From: Pelodera strongyloides
Taxonomy: Eukaryota > Nematoda > Chromadorea > Rhabditida > Rhabditidae
Assembly (NCBI GenBank): GCA_036852015.1
Contig: JAANDG010000013.1
Coordinates: 434,001-498,000 of the forward strand
Direction: 5' to 3'
DNA: 64,000 bases
Shown here: in pieces, positions 12,205-22,559 of the stretch
Numbering within the stretch: the first letter of the stretch is position 1
Layout of the letters: every line of letters begins with the position of its first letter
Notes under the pieces: generated by a model
What the model was told of the DNA's origin: nothing
Databases searched by the model: none
Seen by the model: only the letters and a program-made list of their open reading frames with translations
Position numbers and translations under genes: made by a program

Positions 12205-12695
12205 TTTTTGCAGTTGCTACTTTTCCCGCACCTTTTCGGCAAAGTTTTGGGGGTGTTTCCCGCACCAAAACGGCAATCAGAGACGGTGGACAAACTTTTT
12301 CTGCGCGCATCAAATTCTTTTGCGGGAAACGCCCCCAAACTGTTGCGGCGCGCAACTCTTGAGTTTCGTTGATTTTCGTTGCGCAATCCATCAACTCTGT
12401 ATTTATTGGGTGAATTTTTGGGACGAACACTCGCGCTCCCGGAAAGTTCGCATTTTTGACATGAGCATTATTACAGCCAAGTTACGGTTTACCGTTATTA
12501 TAGGTGGAAGAGAACTCGCTGCGTAAACTACTACAGTACTATGCGCTAAAATATTATCCATCAGACTCGTTAGTCGACGCTAGAATACTAACTCTATTCT
12601 ACATGTGTTATCAGTTGTTTTATACGAGACAACGAGACACGTTTTACGAAAATGCATCCTCTTGGTACAGACGTTTGTACCCTTATATTTCAGCC

Positions 12696-13058
12696 ATGTA
12701 TTGGTTCATACTGATCTTTTTACCCTTCACGAATAGTGCAAAATCGGTAGAATGGGATGCGACCAACTTTCCAAATCCTACGGCTGGACAATTCAAGGTT
12801 GGTATTCATAAGTATACGGTAGTCAACATATTTAAGGATATGTTATATGCTTTAGCGGTGTACGTGCTGTTATAGGAATGGGGCCATTATATGAGTATGT
12901 CATAGTGAGTATCTATGAGTATTTACTATATAAAGTACTTTAGGAGTAATATGCGAACGACTGCGAGCATTTGTGACCCAGATGGCGTACTGTCCGAGTC
13001 TGCGAGATATAGACTGGATCATGACGTAAAACAGTTGGAAAGCAGGACTAGACAGGTA

Positions 13059-13096
<38 letters not shown>

Positions 13097-14677
13097 TCCT
13101 TTATCTCTTTCTCGTTATATTTTCCACCTCATATACGGTAACTTATTTTACTTATCTCAGGATCGCGCTCGTACATTCTGCGACAAGAAGGGCGTTACTG
13201 CAGCAATGGCAGTGGCTCGGCACGTCAAAGGAGGGTCCACTGATGTGAGTCACTTTCATCGGAATACGTCTAAAATATAATTATTGACCTCATACTTGGG
13301 AACCTTCACGCCTGGCTTCGTTCAATTCGGGTCATAAGGAGCCAAAGCCTGAAAACCTAGAAATAAGTCCTAACATGAAGATTGCTGCACGCCATTGACT
13401 GTGTGACCTTGTTGAAGGTTCCCATGATGGTGGCTTACACGACTAATATGAAGTTTTTTGTTTCTCTGTAGCCATGGCCGTCGTACTGACGAAACCCCAC
13501 TATGGTAAAAGTCCTCGTGTACGACAGGGGTCGAACCTCGAAACGGGGTTCCATATTCATATCTGGGCCATACTTTTGTCTTCACTTTCAGTTCATGTAA
13601 TTTTTGTATAGTTCTTTTCTTTATTTCTTTATTACAGTTGTGCATGTGTACATTTCAGGCTGTCAAGCGTATGGCGAATGACATGTTACAAAGGTGGACT
13701 CTGGATCCACAGTGTCAGGTTGTTATAGGGCATATGAAAACGACGAAATCATTGAGGCAACAGAAAAACCGTCGGTATCCGGTCACCACGTGGTTTCCAT
13801 CGAACTAAAAAGAAAAGAGACCATTTTTGATGATCATTTGCCGACATTTAATCACCAACTATTCTCCAAGTGTTTGTTTTGGACCACTGAAAAAGAGGTG
13901 CTCCTGCGTTCCCGGTTCGTACAAAAACTGTCTTCTCTGTTGATAATCAGTTGTTTGCCTAACAGCAAGCCCCGAGTTAATGGGATTTCCAAGTATCCCA
14001 AAAATTCGTTGTGATTCTGTCAACACTACCGTAGTTCTACGCGAAACTTGCAATATGAAAAATTAAAAATATATTCTCGTGTAGTTCCAAAATACTGTGA
14101 CTGTACATTTTCACCACACTTGGAAACCCCATAAGAGAGGAAACCCCATTTTTTAAAGTAAATTTGTAGCTTGTAGATGGGCAAACACCGATTGGATGCA
14201 TCACAGTATCGTGTGGCCATACAGTGTCGTGTGGCCGAGAATTCTACAACACTACTCCCTGAATGTGGAATATTGTAGAATTTGATATAACCTGTCACTT
14301 GCTGACTTCTTCAGAAGGCTGTCGTGATTGTCGTGTCCACTGACGACGCCAAATTCTGGGTGGCCAGAGATGACAAAGTGCCTATTTATGCCCAAGAGTT
14401 CACTGAAATTTTCGTCCAGCAGGTTTGACTTATCAGACCAGCCGTTCGAAGAGCCCTACGGGCTCTTCTCCGACCGGAGGAATCGGACTTCGGCCGATTG
14501 TTACCCTATTTAAAAAAAAAAGAATTTCTGCAAAGTTAAACAGACAATTTTCGCGTACTCTTTTTCATCTGCTCTCTCCCACTTGTATGTACCTTCCCTC
14601 TCTTGCTCCTCTCACTCTTCTCTCTGTCTTTCATACCTTTCTCTTTCTCTCCTCATCTCACACCCTCTCTCTCTCTC

Positions 14678-14762
<85 letters not shown>

Positions 14763-16655
14763 CTATTTCTCTCTTATCTGTGAAATTTGGTAGAGCGTTG
14801 GTCTGTGAATCGGGAGATTGTGTGCCTGTGGGTTCGAATCCCGCCAGCGGCAAAGATTTTGTATGTTCTCTTTCGATTACGGTCATATATTTATGAAAAG
14901 GCTTCGTCCTTCACACAAAACAACAATCAAAATGATAAACAAACTATTCTCCTTTATATAATAAGAAGATATCAGATACATAGCTCTGCAGTAGTCCAAC
15001 TCAACTGAATTTGCCTCGATATTTTTGGCAGTTACGCCAAATTAACTAGAAAATCATAGTTCCTTGCTTTACGAATATTTAACTAATTTCTTTCAGAAAA
15101 GTCTCTTCCAGCAGAAAAACTATCAGCAGGCACTTACCAATATCCTTCAAGGTGAGGCTGAAGCGTAGTAAAGGTTTAGCTCAAGACCTTACTTACGAGT
15201 ACATGTTGTGCCAGAAAAATTGTAATTTAATCAATAAATCAAATCACTAAGTTCGGATTCAGCAACTTGGGAGAAGGCTCTTGACAAGCAAGGCACTCCC
15301 GGTGATTCTGGAGGTGGGCGTGGCTCAGATACTGGTGGGGGAGGTACAGGCGGATTCGGAGGCGGAGGAACACAGGGCGGGGGTGGACATGGTCCAGTTG
15401 GAGGCGGAGAAAACGGGTGAGTGTTCTTTGTTTTGGTGAGTACGGTAAAGACTAATTGATAAATTAACTAATTGATGAAAGGGGGTAAGTGAAGTTTGTT
15501 AGTTATTATATCCAAGTATTTACGGTGAAGACTAAAAGGTTAACAATTAGTGTTGCTTATCTGCGTCAAAGAATTAACTGTTCAAGCGAAAACTCGAAGA
15601 TGCGCCCATTTAATACTTCTTATTCCTTCTCTCATATTTATGTTGCACAAAAATAGTATGAATTTTAAAAGTTGTGTCAATTACATGCCGGGCACATCGC
15701 TAGGCTGAGAGTTACAACTTGATTTGAGTTGAAAAAAAATTAATTGTTTCTTTCACCTTATCTCTCCGTAGCCGCCAGGGATGCAAAATGCCGTCTGTTC
15801 AAATAGAGCCAACAGCCCGCCCGTAGGTGTTGCCACCTCTAACATAATGTGAAAGGCAATCGAACCAAATAAATCAGCAAGTGTAATAAAAACAATTTAT
15901 AATAACAACAGGGGTATCTCGCTGTGGGTCGTACTGCTCATACTGCTCATCATCTTTGTGGTCGTACCGTTGTTGTTGTGGTTGTTGTGCTGCTGCTGTA
16001 TCTACTGCTCCTGCTGCAAGGACAACGGCGATGCTGCCCGACAGCCGATGCCACAGGACGGCGGAGGAGGTAGTGTTGTGTTAAAGCAGTATGGCATGCG
16101 GATTGTGAAACATATCCAGGCATTGTTTTAAGGCGGTATCGCACGTGGCTTGTGAGTTTGTGACCACCCATTCTGTATAACGTCCACCGTGAAGGACAGT
16201 CGAGCTTTCTAATTTTCCTAATAAGAGAGTCATCCCGGCCTGATTGCTGCCCTGACTGTAGAATTCGACTTTTCAGGCGGAGGCGGTGGGGGTGGTATGC
16301 CAATGGGTGCAAGCGGAGGTGGATACGGTATGGGCGGAGGTAGTGGATACCAAGGGGGAGGTGAGCCTTTTTTACATTCTCTTATTCTCTATCTATTTAT
16401 CTCTTTGTCTATTTACCTCTTTGTCCCCTCGCTGCTTTCTGTCTCTCCCTCTCTCTGGAACCTAAACGTAAATTTAAGTGCAAAGTTATTTATAAAATCG
16501 GCTGTATGTTTCCAGATGCATATCCTTCCGGACCTCAACCTGTATATGACGATAATAAGGGAGAAGGAGGAAAGGGTTTCTACCCATCTAAAGCTATTAA
16601 AGATGAAGGAGGTGGTGGCTCGTGGGCCACCACCTCCTTCATCTTTAAGGACTAA
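12696..16655 (+). CDS. MOLO-1/TPM-domain membrane protein, copy 2 (possibly decaying)
   Basis: Paralogue of the gene at 4588-10563. Exons: 12696-12797, second exon ending 13055, 13161-13244, 13659-13718, 14315-14422, 15097-15151, 15263-15416, 15772-15822, 15912-16069, 16277-16360 and 16516-16655. Exon 5 encodes the same residues as in copy 1. Four changes are visible. The usual acceptor of exon 2 (AG at 12942-12943) now leads at once to TAA because two bases are missing; an in-frame but weak acceptor at 12934-12935 would restore the frame and replace the first residues, losing a Cys. Exon 8 is split by an insertion with its own GT-AG intron. Copy 1 exons 9 and 10 have no counterpart. The old stop is replaced by a hairpin-templated extension of eight residues (ending IFKD). 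The signal peptide, transmembrane helix and TPM core otherwise survive. It may be an active paralogue or an early pseudogene; transcripts would decide. Confidence 0.75.
13061..13100 (+). repeat. CT microsatellite in intron 2 of copy 2
   Basis: Run of ctctct and ttctct just after the exon 2 donor. Copy 1 has only a short pyrimidine tract here. Confidence 0.9.
13980..14132. mobile_element. MITE-like element, GGGATTTCCAAGTAT family
   Basis: Inverted ends TGGGATTTCCAAGTAT and ACTTGGAAACCCCA. It is closely similar over its length to 35179-35324. It lies in intron 4 of MOLO copy 2 and is absent from intron 4 of copy 1, so it inserted after the duplication or was lost from copy 1. Confidence 0.8.
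14661..14757 (+). repeat. long CT microsatellite
   Basis: Almost uninterrupted (CT)n over about 95 bp in intron 5 of MOLO copy 2, within a longer pyrimidine-rich tract from about 14560. Reading frames through it are Ser-Leu artefacts. Confidence 0.95.
14788..14852 (+). tRNA. tRNA-like sequence, 5' end eroded
   Basis: TTGGTAGAGCG resembles an A box, GGGTTCGAATCCCGCC is a perfect B box and T arm, and the 3' end CAGCGGCA looks like an acceptor strand. The matching 5' acceptor strand is missing. A GTG sits where the anticodon would be. Probably a tRNA pseudogene next to the CT repeat. Confidence 0.45.
15797..15912 (+). other. inserted segment with new intron in exon 8 of copy 2
   Basis: Copy 1 reads straight from the codons for MPS to ISKW. 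In copy 2 about 116 bp lies between the same points. It splits into coding bases (15797-15822), a GT-AG intron 15823-15911 (GTAGGT to CAACAG), and a return to frame. Splicing would add about ten residues just before the membrane helix. Confidence 0.65.
16597..16648 (+). repeat. 23-bp perfect hairpin across the end of MOLO copy 2
   Basis: Arms 16597-16619 and 16626-16648 are exact inverse copies separated by the six bases tcgtgg. In copy 1 the coding sequence ends TGG GCC TAA at the matching place. Here the second arm follows GCC and the stop is delayed to 16653-16655. Confidence 0.95.
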
Positions 16656-19600
16656 GTTCCCAAGTCGAAGAAGTAGGTTATTACTTTAACAATGCATCCC
16701 TGGCTTAAGGGCCTACCAGTTTTAGGGATTTGTACCACTAATCCGCTTCACATACTAACTTGACCAAAGAAATTAACAACATATATATATATACAACGTA
16801 TCTCGTACGGGATTGGACCCCTTGCTTTTTGTTACTGCCGTGAAAAACGAGATTCCAGAACCTAGAGGTTAATTCGCTTCTCGAACTTCGCTGCTCAAAA
16901 CCTGTAAGTGTTCTCTACTTATTATCGCAACATCAGTTTCAATAGAACACTAAAGTATTATTTTATTAATTTCATGATAATATTCAATATAACACTAAAT
17001 ACATTTTTTAATTTCATGATGATAAGTTTTTCTTTTATATTCATGCAATGATAATCTAATCACCGGTTGAGAATTTTCAATTTCGCTCTTTTTTTCTTGT
17101 TTTTAATCATCAACTGATTGCTAACTATGGAATTTTCGTCTTACAAGTACAAGATTAGCACTCAATAATTTGTAAATGCATATTTTCAATTATGCCCAAT
17201 ATGTATGCTTTCTCGACACAGACAACGTGGAAATTAAAGTGGTGTGCGGCGCGGTTATGATACGATGGACGTGTGGGCGGCAGAAACAAGGTGCGCCCCG
17301 GTGCAGCCGCCCACCCATACATGGGCCTGGAACGCGCGGCCCACCGCAGTTTCCTCATTTGAACTCAGTATCAAGTACCGACTATAATTTTGTTGTTAGT
17401 GCGCCTTTGTGGACTGTGTGCTTCCCACGGTTGTTTTACGCCCATCGCAAAATTTCTTGTCCAAAGAAAACGAATCTCATTTACTCATTTGAGATTTATG
17501 GTTATCTTGTAGTTAATGGTTTAGGTATTGTAGCTCGTAAATATTTGTCGAAGAATTCAGTTTTCATCGCTCGAAATTTTCTTATTTTCATCGATTCCAT
17601 TCGCCTTTTTTGCAATTCTTCTATGTAATAAACATGTACAGTATACACTTTCTGCTTCGTGCTGCGAGTTGCATGCATTTTACGCTAATTCATGTCCTGA
17701 TCAAAGTTCATTACAAGTAACCTTGTGCCAGAATACGGTACTTGTAATAACTATAATTTTGCTTCCGCTATAAGTGCGGTGATACAAATGTTGTGATGTT
17801 ATATAGCTGGTCCATTTGCAAAATTCAGTGAGTGTCCAAGACCAGCACCAGGGAATCCTGTACTAATTTTTTTTGTTGATCTGCAGCGAAAAACCAAGCC
17901 AAAAAGATTTTTTAAATATATTTTACCGTAATGCCAAGACATCTGAGTAAGCTCGCGCGAACACCAAAAAATACGAAAAAAAAACAAAAAAAAAACAAAA
18001 AAAAAAAAAAAGTACAAAAAAATAAAAGGATAATAAGTATATTTGAAACGAATATAAAGTGCGCAAGCAGAGACGCTTGGCGTACGAAATGAAACCACCG
18101 AATAGGACACCAATCGAGAGATTAATAATAATATGTATATTTGAAACATGTGCAGGTGACCAAATGAAATCTTGCAAGTTTGCACATATCCATATTGTGC
18201 AATTATATTACGCTGGTTCTACACCAATTGCAAGGGTTTAATAAAAAGCAATACACTTGGAACTATTCAGCACGACCAGACACACTATAGCATCAAAATG
18301 GATAATGTTAAACAGAACAACTGGAAGTAAAGAAGACAAAGAAAAGTATAAAGCACGGATGGGTAAGTATAAAGCAAAAAAAAGAGGCAAAGCGATATTT
18401 CGGGAATTAGCATAATCCATACGTACTCCCAGTTTTCACTGGTTTAAGGGTATGGGTCGAGGCAAGCAAGCATTTATACAGTAATGAGAAATCGTGACTA
18501 GAGTGTCTGTGTACGAGTCGGAGAGGCGAGTTCATGTGTGATGAGATTTGGCATTAAAGTTGAGAAAAAGTAGTCGAATAGTAGTTGCATTAGAGTTACA
18601 AATAAACCTAATAATATGAGTATGGTGTGGATACGAAATTGAGTTGAACGATCAGATTGGGCAACGCTAAGTTCCAAACTGCCCTATGGTGGGTAGCGCA
18701 CCCCTCTATCCATACAGAGCCGAAAGTTCGAACCCTGCTAGATGCGCAAGTTGCACTCCAATTTCATATCGTTCATGCAAATTTTCAATAGTGTAAATTA
18801 TCACCAAAAAAGGGAAATATGGGATCAATCTAAAGCTCTGCTTGCGTCACAAATCACGTCTAATCTCGCTTTAACCATCCTAAATTTCTTATGAAGCAGC
18901 TATATGCCCACTGAGGGAGGGGAGCGATGCAAGTAATAAACAAAAATGTACAAAAAATGTGCGTGCTGCTTTAAAAGAGGACGACGGCCAATCAAATTTT
19001 GTAAAAATTCAAGTTAGAAAAAGCACATTCGAAAATCACCCAGCTCCTTCAATATAGCACACATACGCAAAAACAAAACGGCATGCAAAACGAAGGCAAT
19101 TGACACGCTAATTGCATATATGGACAAATTCGACAAAAGGTTATGATGATGGCCACAAACGATAACTATTATTCCCACGCTCTACTAAAACAGTATGACA
19201 TGGTGGGGGTTTATGGTTTATAAAGAAACGTACGCTGGAAAACTGCATTCACACGTATTACATTTCTAAGCCGGAATGACCAGAAGGGTCACAAAAATTT
19301 GCATACAATACACGGACGTACAGTTGTCCAACATGCGTGTCCGAAACCACGTATCACACCGCTCTAATATGCGAATTTGCTTGTGAAGAGGGCCAGCCTC
19401 AAAGTTGAAGCACAGTATATATATATCACTTCTACTTATAAGGAAGATGCACAGAACATAGGCCAAAGTAAATAACATACAAATATCCGTTGTTCATAAA
19501 GATGGTGCAATTTTTGTGAAAATGTATATATAAAACATGTTACTACATATATATATATAATATCTCTCAAACCCAAGTCAATAAATATAAACTATCATAA

Positions 19601-19824
19601 GTAATGTCGGCGGAAAGAATTAAAAAGTGGTAATCACCTAACAACTAGTGTATTTATTAGTGCATAATGAGATTCAACGCTCAAGTTTGAAAATGCAATT
19701 GTCAATTATGCTGGACATGTTGGTTGCTGGTTAGCAAAAAAATTCAGGTTTGAACAACAAAGTCTTCATGATTTTACACAAAACAACAAATGTCTTTACG
19801 TAATCAAGGTCCCAGGGTATGTCT
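16656..19824. other. 3' flank of MOLO copy 2 and intergenic DNA
   Basis: Up to about 18380 it matches the 3' flank of copy 1. Beyond that I see an A-run near 17990, a weak tRNA-like stretch near 18665-18755 (TTCGAACCC B box), a TTAAAGCG-family end near 19350, and no supported gene. Confidence 0.55.
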
Positions 19825-19956
19825 GTGGCCGTATGCACCGAACAACGAGCGCGAAGAATGCCCGACTTGGGGATTTGTCTCTGCGTTTCGTTGATTCCGC
19901 TTCTCCTCCCACTGGGAGGTTGGGAGCATACTCCCAGCGTTCGTACATACGGCCAC
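19825..19956. mobile_element. MITE-like element, GTGGCCGTATGCAC family
   Basis: Inverted ends GTGGCCGTATGCACCGAAC and GTTCGTACATACGGCCAC. The interior holds ctcccactgggagg-type sequence. Related copies lie at 50781-50906 and 62032-62151. Confidence 0.8.
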
Positions 19957-19981
19957 TGGTTCAAAGACTAGATATAATCAG

Positions 19982-20131
19982 ATTCCTACTGGTGCCGTAG
20001 TTGGTGAGCATCCGCTGGATCCGCCGGAGCCAGGCGTTGCTCCAACATTCAAATTTCGCGCCGTCGACGAAAATCCGGGAAGATTCGGGAAGCGGATTCC
20101 GATATCACGCGACATCTTCACAGGGGCCTGA
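19982..20131 (+). CDS. orphan terminal exon, unknown gene
   Basis: After the acceptor taatcag a 50-codon frame runs to TGA. Its composition looks coding: an acidic, proline-rich start (HPLDPPEPGVAP) followed by FKFRAVDENPGRFGKR and ending RDIFTGA. I do not recognise the family. The upstream exons are not evident. A GTGGCCGTATGCAC-family element sits directly upstream, so the gene may be broken or have a long intron. Confidence 0.35.
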   Translation: MPTGAVVGEHPLDPPEPGVAPTFKFRAVDENPGRFGKRIPISRDIFTGA

Positions 20132-20230
20132 AACGAAAAAAGTGAGTCTTTTTTTTTGGAAACATTGTTTGAACTTCATGCACTGGTGAACGTACCACTT
20201 GGGAATCATTGGAAACAAATAAATTGGAAA

Positions 20231-20398
20231 CTAAAGTGGTATTGCACGTGGTTTGCGAAGGGTACACTGGAGCATTGCACTTCCATTTATTATATGCGGT
20301 TGGCAGAGTATTGGTATATAATGTGACACAAATTGCATACAATATACGGGAATGAGTTGTCCTGTATCGCTTCAAAAACCACGTACCACGCCGCATTA
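20231..20398. mobile_element. MITE-like element, TTAAAGCGGTAT/CACGTGGTTTG family
   Basis: Left end CTAAAGTGGTATTGCACGTGG and right end CCACGTACCACGCCGCATTAA are inverse copies. Relatives occur at 22816-22913, 33375-33541 and 51675-51797. Single ends lie near 10597, 16130 and 25155. Confidence 0.8.
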
Positions 20399-20399
20399 A

Positions 20400-21603
20400 C
20401 GTGTCACCAGTGCACAAAAGTTGTACTTGGGCTCAAATTGCAATCTCACCAAGGTACGGTTAGTGGTTAGTATTAAAAGCTTCCGTCCAAGATCATTTTC
20501 CCAAGTTCTCAAGCATTGGTAACAAATAGTAATAGTTTTAGCAGACTTACAAGTGCAGAGAACCTGGACTATCTGAATCGGCAGACATACGTCACAATCA
20601 ACAGATCAAAAACTGTGTCAAACAATCAAATACAAAATACAACAAGCGAGGTTAATCATTGTACGCTCACTTTGTTATTTCATAAAATCAATATACGATA
20701 GATCGATTTGATGAGGATGTCTCTCTCCTCTTCACTATACCTATCTTTCCCTCCCACTCTCTCACTCTCCCCCCTCTCTCTATCTCTCCCTCTCTCTGAG
20801 CTAGCCAGGGTTCGGCAAACATTTTTCAAGACAAAAGGAAAGCATTTCTGATTCCAAGACGGTAGACATATCTTCACTTGAACCCATACTACCCCTCCTA
20901 ATAAAGGTTTCGTGCGGTCAAATTAAGTATTACAGGAGCCCTTGTGACCCCAATTGTGCATACATCTCTTTTCTCTCTCTATGCGATCCAGCACGGTGAT
21001 TGCATGAGAGGTCCAAAGTTTTGATGTGGTGCTGGGGCCAAAAAGGGGCCCGTTTAGTGCTAGAGAGAGAGGGAAGGAATGGCCCCATCCAGTGGTTTTT
21101 TTTGTCCCTCCGAGATCGATGCGTCTCCCTGCTAACTCTCTTCTCCCTCGCAGTCTCTCTATTCTCTCTTGGCCTTAGCCTCTCTCAAGATTGTTAGCGT
21201 GCTATCCTCTCTTACCGTACTCTCTCTCCCTCAAAGTCATCTCCCTCTCTCCACCCTCCCTCCCTCCACGGCTCGATCTCGTCGTCGTTCGCACATACGG
21301 ATAGACTGGCCTTCACAAATGCACTGTGACAAGGAAGACCTCCGGGCGAGTAACAACTTCCCGGCACTGACATCAGACGTTCCACTAACGAAGTGTCGCA
21401 GTGACGAACGATAGAGTGAAAAGGGTAGTTGCCTTGCCCATTAGCAAGGAATAACAAGAATTTTGGGTAGACTGACGATTTTGTTGTGATACCGATTCAG
21501 TCCAGAGTTGGGACACCTGTTTACCAACAAAAATATGGAGTAGGCAAACTCTGGATTCTGCTAGGCTCATTCACAGTTACTGACTGGATCTTGAACGAAA
21601 GAA

Positions 21604-21642
<39 letters not shown>

Positions 21643-21780
21643 CGTCTACTATTTCCCTTTGTTACTGTCTGTTGCTGAAGGGGGAGGGATAGGGTGGGAG
21701 GTGGGAGGTCGGCTGGGAGATCCTTGGACCATGTTCGTGCCGTCGATGCGTTTCAAAAACCGGCCGGTATTTCGCTTTAA
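20400..21780. other. intergenic, repeats only
   Basis: Contains GA and CT simple repeats (about 20715-20800, 21060-21260 and 21600-21642) and, at about 21744-21780, one end of the TTAAAGCGAAATACCGGCC family. No supported gene. Confidence 0.55.
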
Positions 21781-21844
21781 GATTTCGTACAAAACTAGTA
21801 ATCATGGTGATGCCTGGGCTACGCGCTGAAAATAATCGCTGTAC

Positions 21845-22043
21845 TCCAGTAGACCCATTTTCGCAGTGATTTCTGCAAAAGAAAAGCTCCCGTCGAAAAC
21901 CCCCGAACCGGCCTTGCTTTTTGTAATCGTAAGCAAATTCTCTGGGGATTCCAGAGGCGCGATAATAAACGCGGGTTGTTCTATGATAAATTGCCGGGCA
22001 TAAATCCGCACCAAACGGACTATATCTATCTCCATAACCACTA
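21845..22043 (-). CDS. possible orphan exon, unknown gene
   Basis: On the minus strand a frame from the AG at 22044-22045 encodes a Tyr/Arg-rich peptide with motifs RYSPFGADLCPAIYH, VYYRASGIPREFAYDYKKQG and RFGGFRR. This looks more coding-like than the longer overlapping frame. A GTACAG donor near 21844 could end it. I cannot find partner exons or name a family. Confidence 0.3.
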
Positions 22044-22559
22044 CTTAAATGTTCAAATACTCTCGAAGAAAATAAGGAATAATAATAATAATACGCTCAA
22101 TGAAATAGTGAATCCGCGTTTGCGGCAATCAATTAACATAATTCAAAAACTAAGGTAAGACTCACGCAAAACCATTAGTCACAAACCACTATACTTCACA
22201 CTATTTCGGCTGCTTAATCGTCATTTGAACAATAACAAAATCAAAATAGAAAACATGACAAAGCAAAATGGAACACAGTTTTCGAGGATGGTTAGTGGAA
22301 GCGGACGAGTTCAGTAACAAGCATTACGCGCAAACTTGAGCCTCTCGATTCTTCCGGAAACCTTAGCTTAGCATATGGAGGTAAAGCTCAATTCAATAGT
22401 AATCACGCAATGGACGCGTTCGAGATGACGAAAGCTGGCGCTAACTCAATGTCACAAAATCACGAATCAATGGATAATTTATAGCAAACGCAGCGGAACT
22501 TCTGAACGATAGCGAAACTATGACGTCACGACGTTACGGATGTAGTATCTTTAGCCATA

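Larger units (their letters stand above)
12385..18380. repeat. duplication unit 2 (MOLO gene copy 2 plus flanks)
   Basis: Direct-repeat partner of about 4130-11940. It is shorter mainly because it lacks the foldback element, the palindrome cluster and the region of copy 1 exons 9-10. It has gained other insertions, including the element at 13980-14132 and the CT repeat near 14661. Confidence 0.9.

Noticed and set aside
13440..13640. Minus-strand tRNA-like stretch (GAGGTTCGACCCC) in intron 3 of MOLO copy 2
   Set aside because: Only a B-box-like motif is visible; no acceptor or anticodon arm could be drawn.
14425..14896. Long open frames over the CT repeat
   Set aside because: They are Ser-Leu artefacts of the microsatellite inside an intron of MOLO copy 2.
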